Below are positions 24,698 through 35,063 of a stretch of 64,000 bases of DNA, in pieces. The notes under the pieces are model-generated. The model was not told the origin of the DNA, did no database searches, and saw only the letters and a list, made by a program, of their open reading frames with translations. The stretch lies in assembly GCF_018279705.1 (NCBI RefSeq), contig NZ_CP036498.1, forward strand, positions 2,559,001 through 2,623,000, read 5' to 3'. How positions within the stretch are numbered: the first letter of the stretch is position 1; each line of letters begins with the position of its first letter. Source of the DNA: Tardiphaga alba. GTDB taxonomy: Bacteria; Pseudomonadota; Alphaproteobacteria; Rhizobiales; Xanthobacteraceae. Made by a program: the position numbers and the translations under genes.

Positions 24698-27600
24698 GGG
24701 CCGGTTACGCCGAACTCCAATGCACGTCGCATTTTTCATTCCTGCGTGGCGCGAGCTCCGCCGAAGAATTGTTCGCGCAAGCGGCCCTGCTTGGCTTTGA
24801 GGCTCTTGCAGTCGCCGATCGCAACAGCTTGGCTGGCATCGTTCGGGCCCACGAAGCCGCCAAGGCAACGGGCGTGCGCCTTATCATCGGTTGTCGCCTC
24901 GACCTCGATGATGGCATGTCGATGCTCGTTTACCCGACGGACAGAAGTGCCTATTCGCGCCTTTGCCGTCTCTTGTCAGTCGGCAAGAAGCGGGGCGGAA
25001 AAGCGAAGTGCGTTCTCCAGTGGGTTGACGTTATCGATTGGAATGCCGGACTGATCGCCGTCCTCGTTCCGGACGATGCTGACGACGCCTGCATGGCGCG
25101 GCTGCGTAAGATGCGGGAGGTTTTCGCCGATCGAGCCTATGTGGCGCTCACACTTCGGCGACGGCCGAACGATCAGATGCGGATCCATGAATTGGCAACC
25201 CTCGCGCAGCGCTTTGACATCCCGACCGTCGTAACCAACGATGTTCTATTCCACGATCCAACGCGGCGGATTTTGCAGGACGTGGTTACGTGTATCCGAC
25301 ACGGCGTAACCATCGATGAGGCGGGATTCCGCCGTGAGCGACACGCCGACCGCTACCTGAAGCCGCCGCAAGAGATGGCGCGCTTGTTCACGCGATATCC
25401 CGAGGCGGTCGGGCGGTCGGTCGAGATCGCTAGCCGCTGCCAGTTCAGCATGGACGAGCTTGCCTATCAGTATCCGGAGGAGCGCACGATGCCGGGATTA
25501 ACCCCGCAGCAGGCGCTGGAGAGACTGACATGGGAAGGCGCGGCGCACCGGTATCCCGAGGGGCTGCCGGACGAAGTGATTGGAAAGCTCGAACATGAGC
25601 TCCGCCTGATCGAACGGTTGGGATACGCGCCATATTTCTTGACGGTGAACTCGATTGTCCGTTTCGCGCGAAGTCGGGACATTCTGTGCCAGGGGCGTGG
25701 CTCGGCTGCCAATTCTGCCGTCTGTTTCGTGTTGGGCATCACCTCGATCGATCCCGGCCGCAACGACCTTTTGTTCGAGCGCTTCGTGTCAGAAGAGCGC
25801 CGGGAACCGCCGGATATCGATGTCGATTTCGAGCACGAACGCCGCGAGATCGTCATGCAGTGGGTTTTTGAGACCTATGGACGTAACCATGCAGCGCTGT
25901 GCTCGACCGTCATTCGCTATCGGGCGAAAGGCGCGCTGCGCGATGTCGGCAAAGCGCTTGGGTTGACCGAAGACCTCATCAAGATGCTGTCGTCGCAGGT
26001 CTGGGGGTGGTCGGAGGAGGGTGTCGAGCCGAAACACGCAGAGGAGCTCAACCTCAATCTGGCGGATCGGCGCTTGCGTCTCGCGCTGGACCTCGCACGC
26101 GAACTCATAGGGACGCCACGGCACCTGTCTCAGCATCCCGGTGGCTTTGTTCTGACCCACGATCGCTTGGACGAACTCGTACCGATCGAGCCGGCTGTCA
26201 TGGCCGATCGGCAGGTTATCGAGTGGGATAAGGACGATATTGACTCCCTCAAGTTTATGAAAGTCGATTGTCTGGCGCTCGGCATGCTGACCTGCATGAA
26301 GCGAGCTTTTGAATTTCTGAAGGACAAAAAGGGCATTGAGCTCGACCTTGCAACGATCCCGCCGGAAGATCCTCGAACCTACGCGATGATCCGGAAGGCC
26401 GACACGCTCGGCACGTTCCAGATCGAGAGCCGCGCTCAGATGTCGATGTTGCCGCGTATGAAGCCGAGGACCTTCTATGATCTAGTGATCGAAGTCGCCA
26501 TCGTCCGGCCTGGGCCGATCCAGGGCGACATGGTCCACCCTTACCTTCGCCGTCGCGAAGGCAAGGAGGAGGTGGTCTATCCAAAGCCCGAACTCGAGAA
26601 AGTGCTCGGCAAGACGCTCGGTGTGCCATTGTTCCAAGAGCAGGCGATGCGGGTCGCTATCGAGTGCGCTGGCTTTACGCCCGGGGAAGCCGATCAATTG
26701 CGACGGGCCATGGCGACGTTCAAGTTCACCGGTGGCGTCTCCAAGTTCAAGGCAAAGCTGATCGACGGCATGGTGGCCCGTGGTTACGATCAGGAATTCG
26801 CCGAGCGCACGTTTGGGCAACTCGAAGGTTTCGGATCCTACGGCTTTCCGGAAAGCCACGCGGCCTCTTTTGCGCTGATTGCCTATGCATCGTCCTGGAT
26901 GAAATGCCACCATCCCGACGTGTTCTGCGCTTCGCTGCTGAATGCGCAACCGATGGGATTTTACGCGCCGGCGCAGATCGTCCGGGACGCTCGCGAGCAT
27001 GGTGTCGAAATCCGTCCTGTCTGCATCAACGCATCTCGATGGGACTGCACCTTGGAGGCAGTCGATGACGATAACTTTGCTGTCCGCCTTGGTCTTCGGA
27101 TGGTTCGCGGTCTGGCCAACAATGCGGCCGCGGCCATCGTCACTGCCCGGGCGGACGAACCGTTCACATCTATTGACGATCTCTGGCGTCGGAGCGGCGT
27201 GCTGATCTGGTCCCTCGTCGAGATCGCGGAAGCAGACGGCATGCGGGAGAGTTTGGGTCTCGCCAGACGTGACGCACTGTGGGGGATCAAGGCGCTCCGA
27301 GACGAACCGCTGGAGCTCTTCGCTGCAGCTGCCGAACGGGAACGTCGCGCTATCGCGGAGGTCATCGAGCCAGAGGTCACGCTACGATCCATGACCGCGG
27401 GAGGTGAGGTCGTGGAGGATTATCGGCATGTCGGACTTACCTTGCGGGCACATCCGGTCTCTTTCCTACGTGACGAACTCACTACCAAGCGCATCGTCAC
27501 CTGCGCTGACGCGATGTCGGCTCGCGACAGCAAGTGGTTGACGACGGCCGGGATCGTCCTCGTCCGACAGAAACCGGGTTCGGCGAAAGGCGTCATGTTC

Positions 27601-27957
27601 ATCACCATCGAAGATGAAAGCGGCGTGGCCAATCTTGTGATCTGGCCCTCGCTGTACGAACGCCAGCGTCGGATCATCCTCGGGGCATCGATGATCGCAG
27701 TCCAAGGGCGTATCCAGCGGGAGGGGGAGGTTGTCCACTTGGTGGCGCGGCAGTTGACCGACATGTCGGCAGATATTGCGGGCGTCAGCGAGCGCGACGA
27801 ACAATTCCCGCTTCCCCATGGCCGCGGTGATGAATTCCACCACGGAGGATCGCCCGACACGCGCGGCCTTCCGCCGAAGGGGCTTCGCACGCGCGACATC
27901 TACATTCCCGATCTGCACATCGATAGGCTGCGGCTAAAGCCGAGGAACTTTCGATAG
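24694..27957 (+). CDS. dnaE2: Error-prone DNA polymerase DnaE2 (ImuC)
   Basis: The protein of 1,087 residues has the usual length of DnaE2, the translesion C-family polymerase of the SOS cassette. Visible are the N-terminal PHP domain ([22 protein letters not shown]), the active-site [12 protein letters not shown] (about residue 373), [25 protein letters not shown], and [18 protein letters not shown] with GTPFF-like [11 protein letters not shown]. The C-terminal OB-fold ([20 protein letters not shown]) follows. GTG 24694 overlaps the imuB stop by 4 nt, so translation is coupled; a longer reading from 24670 is unlikely. Confidence 0.96.
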   Translation: MRAGYAELQCTSHFSFLRGASSAEELFAQAALLGFEALAVADRNSLAGIVRAHEAAKATGVRLIIGCRLDLDDGMSMLVYPTDRSAYSRLCRLLSVGKKRGGKAKCVLQWVDVIDWNAGLIAVLVPDDADDACMARLRKMREVFADRAYVALTLRRRPNDQMRIHELATLAQRFDIPTVVTNDVLFHDPTRRILQDVVTCIRHGVTIDEAGFRRERHADRYLKPPQEMARLFTRYPEAVGRSVEIASRCQFSMDELAYQYPEERTMPGLTPQQALERLTWEGAAHRYPEGLPDEVIGKLEHELRLIERLGYAPYFLTVNSIVRFARSRDILCQGRGSAANSAVCFVLGITSIDPGRNDLLFERFVSEERREPPDIDVDFEHERREIVMQWVFETYGRNHAALCSTVIRYRAKGALRDVGKALGLTEDLIKMLSSQVWGWSEEGVEPKHAEELNLNLADRRLRLALDLARELIGTPRHLSQHPGGFVLTHDRLDELVPIEPAVMADRQVIEWDKDDIDSLKFMKVDCLALGMLTCMKRAFEFLKDKKGIELDLATIPPEDPRTYAMIRKADTLGTFQIESRAQMSMLPRMKPRTFYDLVIEVAIVRPGPIQGDMVHPYLRRREGKEEVVYPKPELEKVLGKTLGVPLFQEQAMRVAIECAGFTPGEADQLRRAMATFKFTGGVSKFKAKLIDGMVARGYDQEFAERTFGQLEGFGSYGFPESHAASFALIAYASSWMKCHHPDVFCASLLNAQPMGFYAPAQIVRDAREHGVEIRPVCINASRWDCTLEAVDDDNFAVRLGLRMVRGLANNAAAAIVTARADEPFTSIDDLWRRSGVLIWSLVEIAEADGMRESLGLARRDALWGIKALRDEPLELFAAAAERERRAIAEVIEPEVTLRSMTAGGEVVEDYRHVGLTLRAHPVSFLRDELTTKRIVTCADAMSARDSKWLTTAGIVLVRQKPGSAKGVMFITIEDESGVANLVIWPSLYERQRRIILGASMIAVQGRIQREGEVVHLVARQLTDMSADIAGVSERDEQFPLPHGRGDEFHHGGSPDTRGLPPKGLRTRDIYIPDLHIDRLRLKPRNFR

Positions 27958-28083
27958 ATGCGCGCTGCCTTGACATTTCCAACAAAATGAACAAAAGAGA
28001 ACGTGACCTACGTCATCGATGATATCTGATTTGAATGATCCGGCTGCGCTTAGCGCTTTCGCGACTTACCTTGGCCGCGCCCG

Positions 28084-30240
28084 ATGAGCCTCCCATCGCT
28101 ACCCGTCTATTACTACCTCGATCATTTCAGGGAGATGCTGGGCTTCGTTGCGGAAACCTACGCGTCGATTCTGACCGAGGAGCACCATAATTTTTCCCGC
28201 TCTTTTGGCCGATTGTCCCGTGATGCGCAGTGTCTGCTCGTCCGGATGGTCAACCGGCGTGGTTCGGTCTTCAATCGCGAGCATTTCAAGTACGCTGAGA
28301 TCTTCGACCTCCGCTCCGCGCTGGAGGAATTGAGGGGCATTGGTCACGCTCGATCGCTCGTCCCGGACGATTACGCGGCGTTCCTGTCACGACTTCCGAA
28401 GACCGAATTGTTCGCCGGGGGCAAAAGCGCGGGTTTCTCCGACATCCGCTCTTCGTGGTCGAAACCAAGGCTGGTCGAGTTCTTTGCCCAGCGCATCCCC
28501 TTCGATACTGCTGTTGAGTACTGCGACGGAGACCGGTTCGTCGTTCTTGCCGGCACCACGCCGATCGAATTCCAGCTTTATCTCTACTTCGGCAAGACTG
28601 AGGTCGATCTGAAGAACTTCGCGCTTCGCGATCTCGGTCTCATGCGGACAAACGGCGCGTCGGCTTTCAGCGCTCGCTTCGAGGACGGCGACGAGGCGAG
28701 GGCCTGTTTCTATTACAGTCAGATCCTGGACCGTACCGAAGAAAAATGCGCCAATGTCTATCGACTTTGCGCCGAAGAAATCCTCGCCGGTCCGTTCTGT
28801 CCAACGGACTACGCGGTTGAACTCCGCGGGCGCGCTGCATGCCGTGTCGGCCAATTTTTCGAGAATCTTGGGGACCTCGAGCTCGCGAACTCCCTTTATC
28901 GCGCCGGGGAGTCCGCCGACTGTCGCGAGAGGCTGGTCCGGCTCGTCTACGTGTCAGGCGACAAGATCGAAGCGGAGGCGCTTCTCACGCGGATGATCGA
29001 TGATCCGTTGACGGATGAGGAGCTGACATTCGCGGCAGACTTCCATGCACGCAAATTCGGAGGCCGCCGGACGGGAGCCTGTACCGAAATGCTGCGGGCC
29101 GCGACGACGATTGCCATCGACGATGCCCATCGCGGCAATCCGGAGGCGGGCGTGGCCTCGTTCAAACGTCGTCAGGGCTATCGCGTCTTTTTCACTGAAA
29201 ACAACGTCTGGCTCGCGATGTTCGGGCTCATCTTCTGGGACGAGCTGTTCGAATCCGATCAACTCAATAGCGGCTTCGACTGGGTACCGCGTTGCCTAAA
29301 GGACGGAACTTTTTTGCGTCGGTTCGAGCCGCAAATCGCAGCCAAGCTCGATGCCGTGCGATCCGGAGCGGCTCTCAACATCCTCCTTAGATCCGTCGCC
29401 GGGAAATGGGGAAGGCCGAATGGGCTATTCGCATGGGATCATGTCGATCTGGACGCCCTGCGGTGCCTACTGGCCGGTGTGGACACAGCGGGCCTCGCGA
29501 GCATCCTGGAGGCTATGTGTCGCGATTTCCGCTCGATGCGGGATGGTTTCCCGGACCTGATGCTTGTTCAGGATGGCAAAGTCTCGTTCAGCGAGGTGAA
29601 AGCAGAGGGAGACGTCATCCGACGAAATCAACTGACCCGTCTTCGGCAACTCGGCAATGCCAGAATCCCGGTAGAGATTGGTCGCGTCGCCTACAGGTTC
29701 GATCCCGATCAGGATTACGTCGTCGTGGACGTGGAGACGACCGGCGGCATGGCTTCGTTCGACCGTATCACCGAAATCGGGGCGGTTAAGATGCGTAACC
29801 ACCAGATCGTCGGTGAGTGGCATTCCGTGTTGAACCCGCAGCGGGCGATACCATCCAAGATCGTCCAATTAACCGGCATCACGAACGAAATGGTGCGTGA
29901 CGCTCCGCTGTTCGCGGCCGTCGCCGACAGTTTCATGCAATTCATGAGCGACGGCATCTTCGTCGCGCACAATGTGAATTTCGACTATGGGTTCATTTCG
30001 AGCGAATACGAGCGACTGGAGCGACGCTTTCGGTTTCCGAAGGTCTGCACCTGCGCCGGCATGCGCAAGACACATCCCGGGCTCGGCTCGTATGGCCTAG
30101 GAAACTTGAGCCGGACCTTTGGTCTTGATCTTGAGACCCACCATCGCGCTCTCTGCGATGCGCGCGCAGCCGCTGGCCTTTTGAATCTTATGAATGCAAA
30201 GCGGCAAAAAGATTCTCAGCTCCAAGGTTACGCGGCGTGA
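28084..30240 (+). CDS. FAN1-like VRR-NUC nuclease fused to a DnaQ-type 3'-5' exonuclease
   Basis: The 718-residue protein has two nuclease modules. The first about 540 residues resemble bacterial FAN1 (YYYLDHFREMLGFVAETYA, LLVRMVNRRG near the N-terminus) and end with a PD-(D/E)xK VRR-NUC core: Asp491 in FPDLML, Glu504 and Lys506 in FSEVKAEGD. The C-terminal part is a DEDDh exonuclease: Asp549 and Glu551 in VVDVETTGG, FVAHNVNFDYGF, and HHRALCDARAA. FAN1 is known for repair of interstrand crosslinks. The gene lies 126 nt after dnaE2, in an SOS neighbourhood, so a role in crosslink or lesion processing is likely; joint action is inferred. ATG 28084 has no strong ribosome site. Confidence 0.85.
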   Translation: MSLPSLPVYYYLDHFREMLGFVAETYASILTEEHHNFSRSFGRLSRDAQCLLVRMVNRRGSVFNREHFKYAEIFDLRSALEELRGIGHARSLVPDDYAAFLSRLPKTELFAGGKSAGFSDIRSSWSKPRLVEFFAQRIPFDTAVEYCDGDRFVVLAGTTPIEFQLYLYFGKTEVDLKNFALRDLGLMRTNGASAFSARFEDGDEARACFYYSQILDRTEEKCANVYRLCAEEILAGPFCPTDYAVELRGRAACRVGQFFENLGDLELANSLYRAGESADCRERLVRLVYVSGDKIEAEALLTRMIDDPLTDEELTFAADFHARKFGGRRTGACTEMLRAATTIAIDDAHRGNPEAGVASFKRRQGYRVFFTENNVWLAMFGLIFWDELFESDQLNSGFDWVPRCLKDGTFLRRFEPQIAAKLDAVRSGAALNILLRSVAGKWGRPNGLFAWDHVDLDALRCLLAGVDTAGLASILEAMCRDFRSMRDGFPDLMLVQDGKVSFSEVKAEGDVIRRNQLTRLRQLGNARIPVEIGRVAYRFDPDQDYVVVDVETTGGMASFDRITEIGAVKMRNHQIVGEWHSVLNPQRAIPSKIVQLTGITNEMVRDAPLFAAVADSFMQFMSDGIFVAHNVNFDYGFISSEYERLERRFRFPKVCTCAGMRKTHPGLGSYGLGNLSRTFGLDLETHHRALCDARAAAGLLNLMNAKRQKDSQLQGYAA

Positions 30241-30371
30241 TCAAGCCATAGCCGGAATAGTATGCCCGGAAATGGCGCAAAGCGGTCGTTCTTTTGATCG
30301 ATTAGCGGAAGAAGTTATTCTCCTGCGAAGGCCCTTCCCAAACGCGTCATTTGCGTCAGTCAGGTTGAACA

Positions 30372-33300
30372 TTGCCGCTTCTGCTCGCAAACGGTGCGCA
30401 TGGCCAGGCGGTCTGGGGTGGGGCGGGCTCAAGCACGACGACGTCGGCCTATGATACCGACACGAACTGGTCTAGTCCGCCGGGTGTTGCACCGATCGCA
30501 TCGGGAAGTTCGGCTCAGTTCAGCGGGGGCGGAAGCGCTAGCGTCACGATCGGATCAGGGCCGATTACACCGGACGCCTGGCTCTTCAACGGTGGCAATT
30601 ACACCGTGACCGGTGCAGCCGTGAACTTCAACGGCGCCGGCACGAATTTGAGCAGCAGTGCTGGGTTCAACTCGATCTCAAACAGCATGACCGGCGCGGG
30701 GATTTCTGTTACCGGTGGCGAACTCACATTGAGCGGCACAAATGCGTTCAGTCGCGCGTACGTCGCTGGCGGGACACTCTATGCCGGCTCAATCAGCGCC
30801 TTTGGCTCAAGCGCTGAGGTTAACGTCGCGGGTGGGACGCTCGACCTTGCTGGCTTCGATCAGACCATAGGCTCGTTGAGCGGAGGCGGCACCGTCCAGC
30901 TGGGAGCGGCATCTCTGACGACTGGTGGCGATAATACGAACACGGATTTCTCCGGTCAGATCGACGGCACTGGTGGCTTGACCAAGGTCGGCAGCGGCAG
31001 GCTGACACTATCAGGCGCGAACTCTTATTCAGGCGACACCATCGCCAGCGCCGGAACGCTGGCGTTGCAGAACAATCAGGCCCTCGGATCGGGGACATTG
31101 CGGGTTGGCGATGCGCTCATCAGCTTTGGGGCGAATGTCACCATAGCAAACGCGATAAATCTGACGTCAGCCGCCGTCCAGTTTCAAGTCTTGTCAGGAA
31201 GCGCGACGCTGACTGGTACCATATCAGAGACCACGGCCTCACCGCCGTTCGGGCCGAAACCGTTTGAAAAAATCGGCGCCGGCACGCTGATCCTGACAGG
31301 TAACAACAGCTATACTGGACTCACGACGGTCACTGCGGGGGCGCTCAATATTCAGAATAGCACTGCGCTTGGTTCGACAGGCGCGGGCACGACTGTTGCT
31401 GCAGGCGCGGCTTTGCAGGTCGAAGGCAGCATCACCATCTTCACCGAAGCGCTGACATTGAACGGGATGGGCGTGGCCAATGATGGCGCGCTGCGCAATA
31501 TCGCGGGCAACAACACTTATGGTGGCGCGATCACGCTTCAATCGGCGTCCCGTATCAATGCGGATGCCGGCTCGCTGACATTGAATGGTGGCCTCGCCAA
31601 TGGCGGGCATGATCTCACCGTTGGTGGGGCAGGAAACGTCACGGCGAGCAGCGTCATTTCTGGTGCCGGTGGCCTCATCAAGACGGGTGCAGGCATCCTG
31701 GCTCTGGAGGCCAGCAACACCTATTCAGGCGCGACCACGGTGAATGGCGGCACGCTGCGCGCCGGGGCAACGAACGCCTTGAGCGGCGACAGCGCAATGA
31801 CTGTCGCGGCCGGCACGCTTGATCTGAATAGCTTTGCCAATGCGGTCGGTTCGCTCGCCGGCGCCGGCGCGGTGTCGCTCGGTTCTGCGAGATTGACGGC
31901 GGGCAGCGACAATACGAGCACGTCGTTTGCGGGCGCGATCTCCGGCACCGGCGGCCTGACGAAGACCGGCACGGGGACGCTGACGCTCGCCACCGCGAAT
32001 GCGTATACCGGGACCACGATCGTCGATGCCGGTACGCTCAGCGTCAATGGCTCCATCGCTTCGTCATCGATGACGACCGTCAATACCGGCGGCACGCTCG
32101 GCGGCAACGGCATCGTCGGCAACACCACGATCGATGGCGGGACGCTGTCGCCGGGTAACTCCATCGGTCTATTGACGGTGCAGGGCAATCTCTCGCTGAC
32201 GGCGGCATCGAGCTACATGGTCGAGGTCTCGCCGACCAATGCGGATCGCGTCGATGTCATCGGCACGGCGACGCTCGGCAACGCCACGGTCAATGCCCGT
32301 TTCGCGCCCGGCAGCTACGTCGCCCGGCAATACACGATCCTGAATGCGACCCTTGGTGTCAGCGGGACCTTCGGCACGCAGGTCAACACCGACCTGCCGT
32401 CGAATTTCAGTTCGAACCTGAGTTACGATCCCAACAATGCGTATCTCAACCTGACGCTGAATTTCGATCCGAGTTTCGGCGGCAGCCTCAATCGCAACCA
32501 GCAAGCCGTTGCCAATACGCTGACGGGTTTCTTCAATCGCACCGGCGGCATTCCGCTGGTGTTCGGCGGGCTGAACGCAGCGGGCCTGACGCAAGCCGCC
32601 GGTGAACTCGGCACCGGCAGTCAGCAGACCGCATTCGATGCGATGAACCTGTTCATGGGCGTCATGAGCGATCCCTTCACGGCAGGGCGCGATGTCGCTG
32701 CAGGCGGTGCTGCGTCCTATGCGGACGACGCCATGGCCTATGCCGGCAAGCGGAGCCGGACCGATGCCTTCGCGTCGATGCATCGCAAGGCACCATCATC
32801 TGCACCGGCTTTCCAGGAACGCTGGAACGTCTGGGTCGCGGGCTTCGGAGGCTCGCGCGGCACCGATGGCAGCGCGGTCACCGGATCGAGCGACACAACG
32901 TCGCGCATCTATGGCACGGCGATCGGCGCCGATCACTGGTTCTCGCCCAACACCATTGCAGGCTTCTCGCTGGCCGGTGGCGGCACCAGTTTCTCCGTGA
33001 ATAGCGGCGGCGCCGGTCGCTCCGACCTGTTCCAGGCTGGGGCCTTCGTGCGCCACGCCGTCGGTTCGGCTTACGTCACTGCGGCCGCTGCCTATGGCTG
33101 GCAGGATGTCAGCACCGAACGCGTGGTCGCTGCTGCCGGCTTCGAGCGCCTGCGCGCGCAGTTCAATGCGAACAGCTATTCCGGCCGCATCGAGGCGGGC
33201 AGTCGTGTGGTCGCATCGTGGCTGGGTGGCGTCGGCCTCGCGCCCTATGCGGCCGCGCAGGTGACCTCGTTCGACCTGCCCTCCTATGCCGAAACCGGGA

Positions 33301-33665
33301 CCGGCGGCGCCACGACATTCGCACTCGCCTATCGCGGCAAGACCGTCACGGCGACGCGCAGCGAACTCGGCATTCGCAGTGACAAGTCGTTCGCATTGGC
33401 CGATGCCATTCTCACGCTGCGCGGCCGTGCCGCCTGGGCGCATGACTACAATACGGATCGCTCCATCGCGGCAACGTTCCAGGCGTTGCCCGGTGCAAGC
33501 TTTGCCGTGAACGGCGCCGCGCAGGCGCGCAATGCCGCGCTGACGACGGCGTCGGCAGAAATGACGTGGATGAACGGCTGGTCGGCCGCCACGACCTTCG
33601 AAGGTGAGTTTTCCGATATCGCGCGCAGCTATGCGGGTAAAGGGCTGGTGCGCTACAGCTGGTAG
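30372..33665 (+). CDS. Autotransporter outer-membrane beta-barrel protein, probably 5'-truncated
   Basis: The 1,097-residue product has a long passenger of autotransporter-associated beta-helix repeats (GGLTKVGSGRLTLSGANSYSG, then similar units such as LIKTGAGILALEASNTYSGAT and LTKTGTGTLTLATANAYTGTT) and a C-terminal beta-barrel (about residues 820-1097) ending in Trp (VRYSW), as expected for BAM recognition. The only start is TTG 30372, right after an in-frame TGA at 30366-30368. It reads MPLLLANGAHGQAVWGG, which is just the end of a signal peptide without its basic and hydrophobic parts. Export is therefore doubtful. GC is high and repeats look intact, so the break is probably recent. Confidence 0.8.
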   Translation: MPLLLANGAHGQAVWGGAGSSTTTSAYDTDTNWSSPPGVAPIASGSSAQFSGGGSASVTIGSGPITPDAWLFNGGNYTVTGAAVNFNGAGTNLSSSAGFNSISNSMTGAGISVTGGELTLSGTNAFSRAYVAGGTLYAGSISAFGSSAEVNVAGGTLDLAGFDQTIGSLSGGGTVQLGAASLTTGGDNTNTDFSGQIDGTGGLTKVGSGRLTLSGANSYSGDTIASAGTLALQNNQALGSGTLRVGDALISFGANVTIANAINLTSAAVQFQVLSGSATLTGTISETTASPPFGPKPFEKIGAGTLILTGNNSYTGLTTVTAGALNIQNSTALGSTGAGTTVAAGAALQVEGSITIFTEALTLNGMGVANDGALRNIAGNNTYGGAITLQSASRINADAGSLTLNGGLANGGHDLTVGGAGNVTASSVISGAGGLIKTGAGILALEASNTYSGATTVNGGTLRAGATNALSGDSAMTVAAGTLDLNSFANAVGSLAGAGAVSLGSARLTAGSDNTSTSFAGAISGTGGLTKTGTGTLTLATANAYTGTTIVDAGTLSVNGSIASSSMTTVNTGGTLGGNGIVGNTTIDGGTLSPGNSIGLLTVQGNLSLTAASSYMVEVSPTNADRVDVIGTATLGNATVNARFAPGSYVARQYTILNATLGVSGTFGTQVNTDLPSNFSSNLSYDPNNAYLNLTLNFDPSFGGSLNRNQQAVANTLTGFFNRTGGIPLVFGGLNAAGLTQAAGELGTGSQQTAFDAMNLFMGVMSDPFTAGRDVAAGGAASYADDAMAYAGKRSRTDAFASMHRKAPSSAPAFQERWNVWVAGFGGSRGTDGSAVTGSSDTTSRIYGTAIGADHWFSPNTIAGFSLAGGGTSFSVNSGGAGRSDLFQAGAFVRHAVGSAYVTAAAAYGWQDVSTERVVAAAGFERLRAQFNANSYSGRIEAGSRVVASWLGGVGLAPYAAAQVTSFDLPSYAETGTGGATTFALAYRGKTVTATRSELGIRSDKSFALADAILTLRGRAAWAHDYNTDRSIAATFQALPGASFAVNGAAQARNAALTTASAEMTWMNGWSAATTFEGEFSDIARSYAGKGLVRYSW

Positions 33666-33866
33666 ATGAGGCAAATTTTCGACTACGAGAGTCCAGCTCA
33701 GTTCCCAACCGAAAAGTAAGCTGCAAGAGCCGCACCGATCATTAAGCTCCACGTGGACCCGCACCAAGAGCGCCGGGCAGGCTTTCGAGTCTCGCCACCG
33801 CCAATGTCTGGTATTGGCGCAAAGCGGTCATACATGACGCGGTACACCTTCCAGGTCAGAAATCCC

Positions 33867-34088
33867 TTAAGGTTTGCGATCAAATGCGCCGACCGACTTG
33901 AGATTAGCGCGGACTTGGCGGACGCCGTCGAACTGCTTGCCCAACGATCTCGCTTTTTTCTGCACCGAAGCCGTTCCGCGATTGAGGGCGGCGGCGGCAC
34001 GCATCAGGGTCGCGCCTTCTTTAATTAATTGAAGCAGATGTGCGATGTCATCTTCGGTCCATCTGCGAGTGATCGGCTGTTTCGGCAT
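33867..34088 (-). CDS. Small SANT/Myb-like helix-turn-helix protein, 73 residues
   Basis: The product starts MPKQPITRRWTEDDIAHLLQL and continues with LIKEGATLMRAAAALNRGTASVQKKARSLGK, a tri-helical SANT/Myb-like or GcrA-like pattern (Trp at the first helix, an alanine-rich second helix, a basic third helix). DNA binding is likely but the target is unknown. It is the last gene of a three-gene minus-strand set of small proteins (34300-34527, 34090-34290, 33867-34088) with 1-9 nt gaps. A broken paralogue lies at 11950-12163. Confidence 0.75.
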   Translation of the reverse strand: MPKQPITRRWTEDDIAHLLQLIKEGATLMRAAAALNRGTASVQKKARSLGKQFDGVRQVRANLKSVGAFDRKP

Positions 34089-34089
34089 A

Positions 34090-34290
34090 CTATGTTTTCG
34101 GTGGCTTCAATTCGCTAGCAAGCCAGCCCTTGGCTTGCTCCATCGGATCTGGCTCAATTATCGTCTGGACAAAGCTGCATTGCGGGCACTTGTAGGCGTG
34201 CGCCACATAGCTGCTCTTGTCAGGGGCCGAACGTGCCCACGCGGAAAGCGAGCCGCATTTTGGACAGGGCAGGGTGCGTAGGCGTGGCAT
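34090..34290 (-). CDS. Small zinc-ribbon protein, 66 residues
   Basis: Two CxxC pairs (CPKCGS near residue 9 and CPQCSF near residue 35) form a zinc ribbon in the 66-residue product, followed by a tail with MEQAKGWLASEL. Function unknown, perhaps nucleic-acid binding. The stop at 34090 adjoins the start of the next gene (ATG 34088), so they are co-translated. Confidence 0.75.
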   Translation of the reverse strand: MPRLRTLPCPKCGSLSAWARSAPDKSSYVAHAYKCPQCSFVQTIIEPDPMEQAKGWLASELKPPKT

Positions 34291-34299
34291 GAGGCAGTA

Positions 34300-34527
34300 C
34301 TAGGGGACTGTCGATGGCGATCCCAGTCCAGACGGGCGACATCCGAACTTTGCCTGGATGGATTGAGATGCGAGAGCGCCGAGTGCCGCTGTCTCTTCAG
34401 ACAATCGTCTCTGAATGTATGACCGTTCTAAATCCGTCAGTTCGGTTCTCAGAATGCGATTGTAGCGAGCGATGTTGTTTCGATATGTACGCGTTCGGGC
34501 CAAAATCTCATCGGTCATCATCGTCAC
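34300..34527 (-). CDS. Hypothetical small helical protein, 75 residues
   Basis: The product (MTMMTDEILARTRTYRNNIA and onward) is basic and helical, with an LTDLERSYIQRRLSEETAALGAL coiled-coil-like part. Similar unnamed proteins are common in Bradyrhizobium. ATG 34527 or ATG 34518 (MTDEIL) may be used. It is the first gene of the small operon that includes the zinc ribbon and SANT-like genes. Confidence 0.65.
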   Translation of the reverse strand: MTMMTDEILARTRTYRNNIARYNRILRTELTDLERSYIQRRLSEETAALGALASQSIQAKFGCRPSGLGSPSTVP

Positions 34528-34832
34528 CAGACGTGTCTACGGGTTTGCCTTTTGAGTGGGCCATAGACGGCCGAGCAGTAATTTATAACTTGATCAAACG
34601 CCGTCAAGATTCAGATTTTGGTTTGCAGGACGACACCCACGGATCATTTTGACGCCTGTGATGGATTTCTGGAAAACGGCGTCCTGTGTGGAAGCGGCGA
34701 GGCACACGATCTGCCCACTTATGCAACGCGACAGCTTCTACGCCGGCTGAAATCAATGCCCGAAGTCAGACCGCGACTGGAATGTCCGCAATGACGAGCA
34801 GGCTAGAGGCAGGCTTTGCTCCGCAGAGACAA
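34528..34832. other. Intergenic stretch, nothing recognised
   Basis: About 300 bp of unannotated DNA between two minus-strand genes. I find no promoter of a known type, no repeat and no credible open frame. Confidence 0.4.
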
Positions 34833-35063
34833 TCAGTCTCGCCGCAACCAAGGCAGTCGAGAATCTCCGGCGTTAACATTCTCGTTCGGTCGGTTGTCTT
34901 GCCAGATTAAAGGCCGTTCGCTTCGGGCAATAGGAACGGAACTTCTTTGATACTCTTCTGCCAAAGCGACGATATGTTTACGCCGCTCTGGTTCGCTGAT
35001 GTTCAAGTAAGCAACAATGAGCTTCAGGGCCTCGTCATCAGACGCTCGGCCAAAATTCCACAT
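34833..35063 (-). CDS. Hypothetical small protein, 76 residues
   Basis: The product starts MWNFGRASDDEALKLIVAYL and has the helical pattern ISEPERRKHIVALAEEYQRSS, followed by a polar tail. It fits the many small unnamed proteins of rhizobial accessory DNA. No known domain. GGGAGTGGGAAC precedes ATG 35063. It is a single gene on the minus strand. Confidence 0.6.
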   Translation of the reverse strand: MWNFGRASDDEALKLIVAYLNISEPERRKHIVALAEEYQRSSVPIARSERPLIWQDNRPNENVNAGDSRLPWLRRD

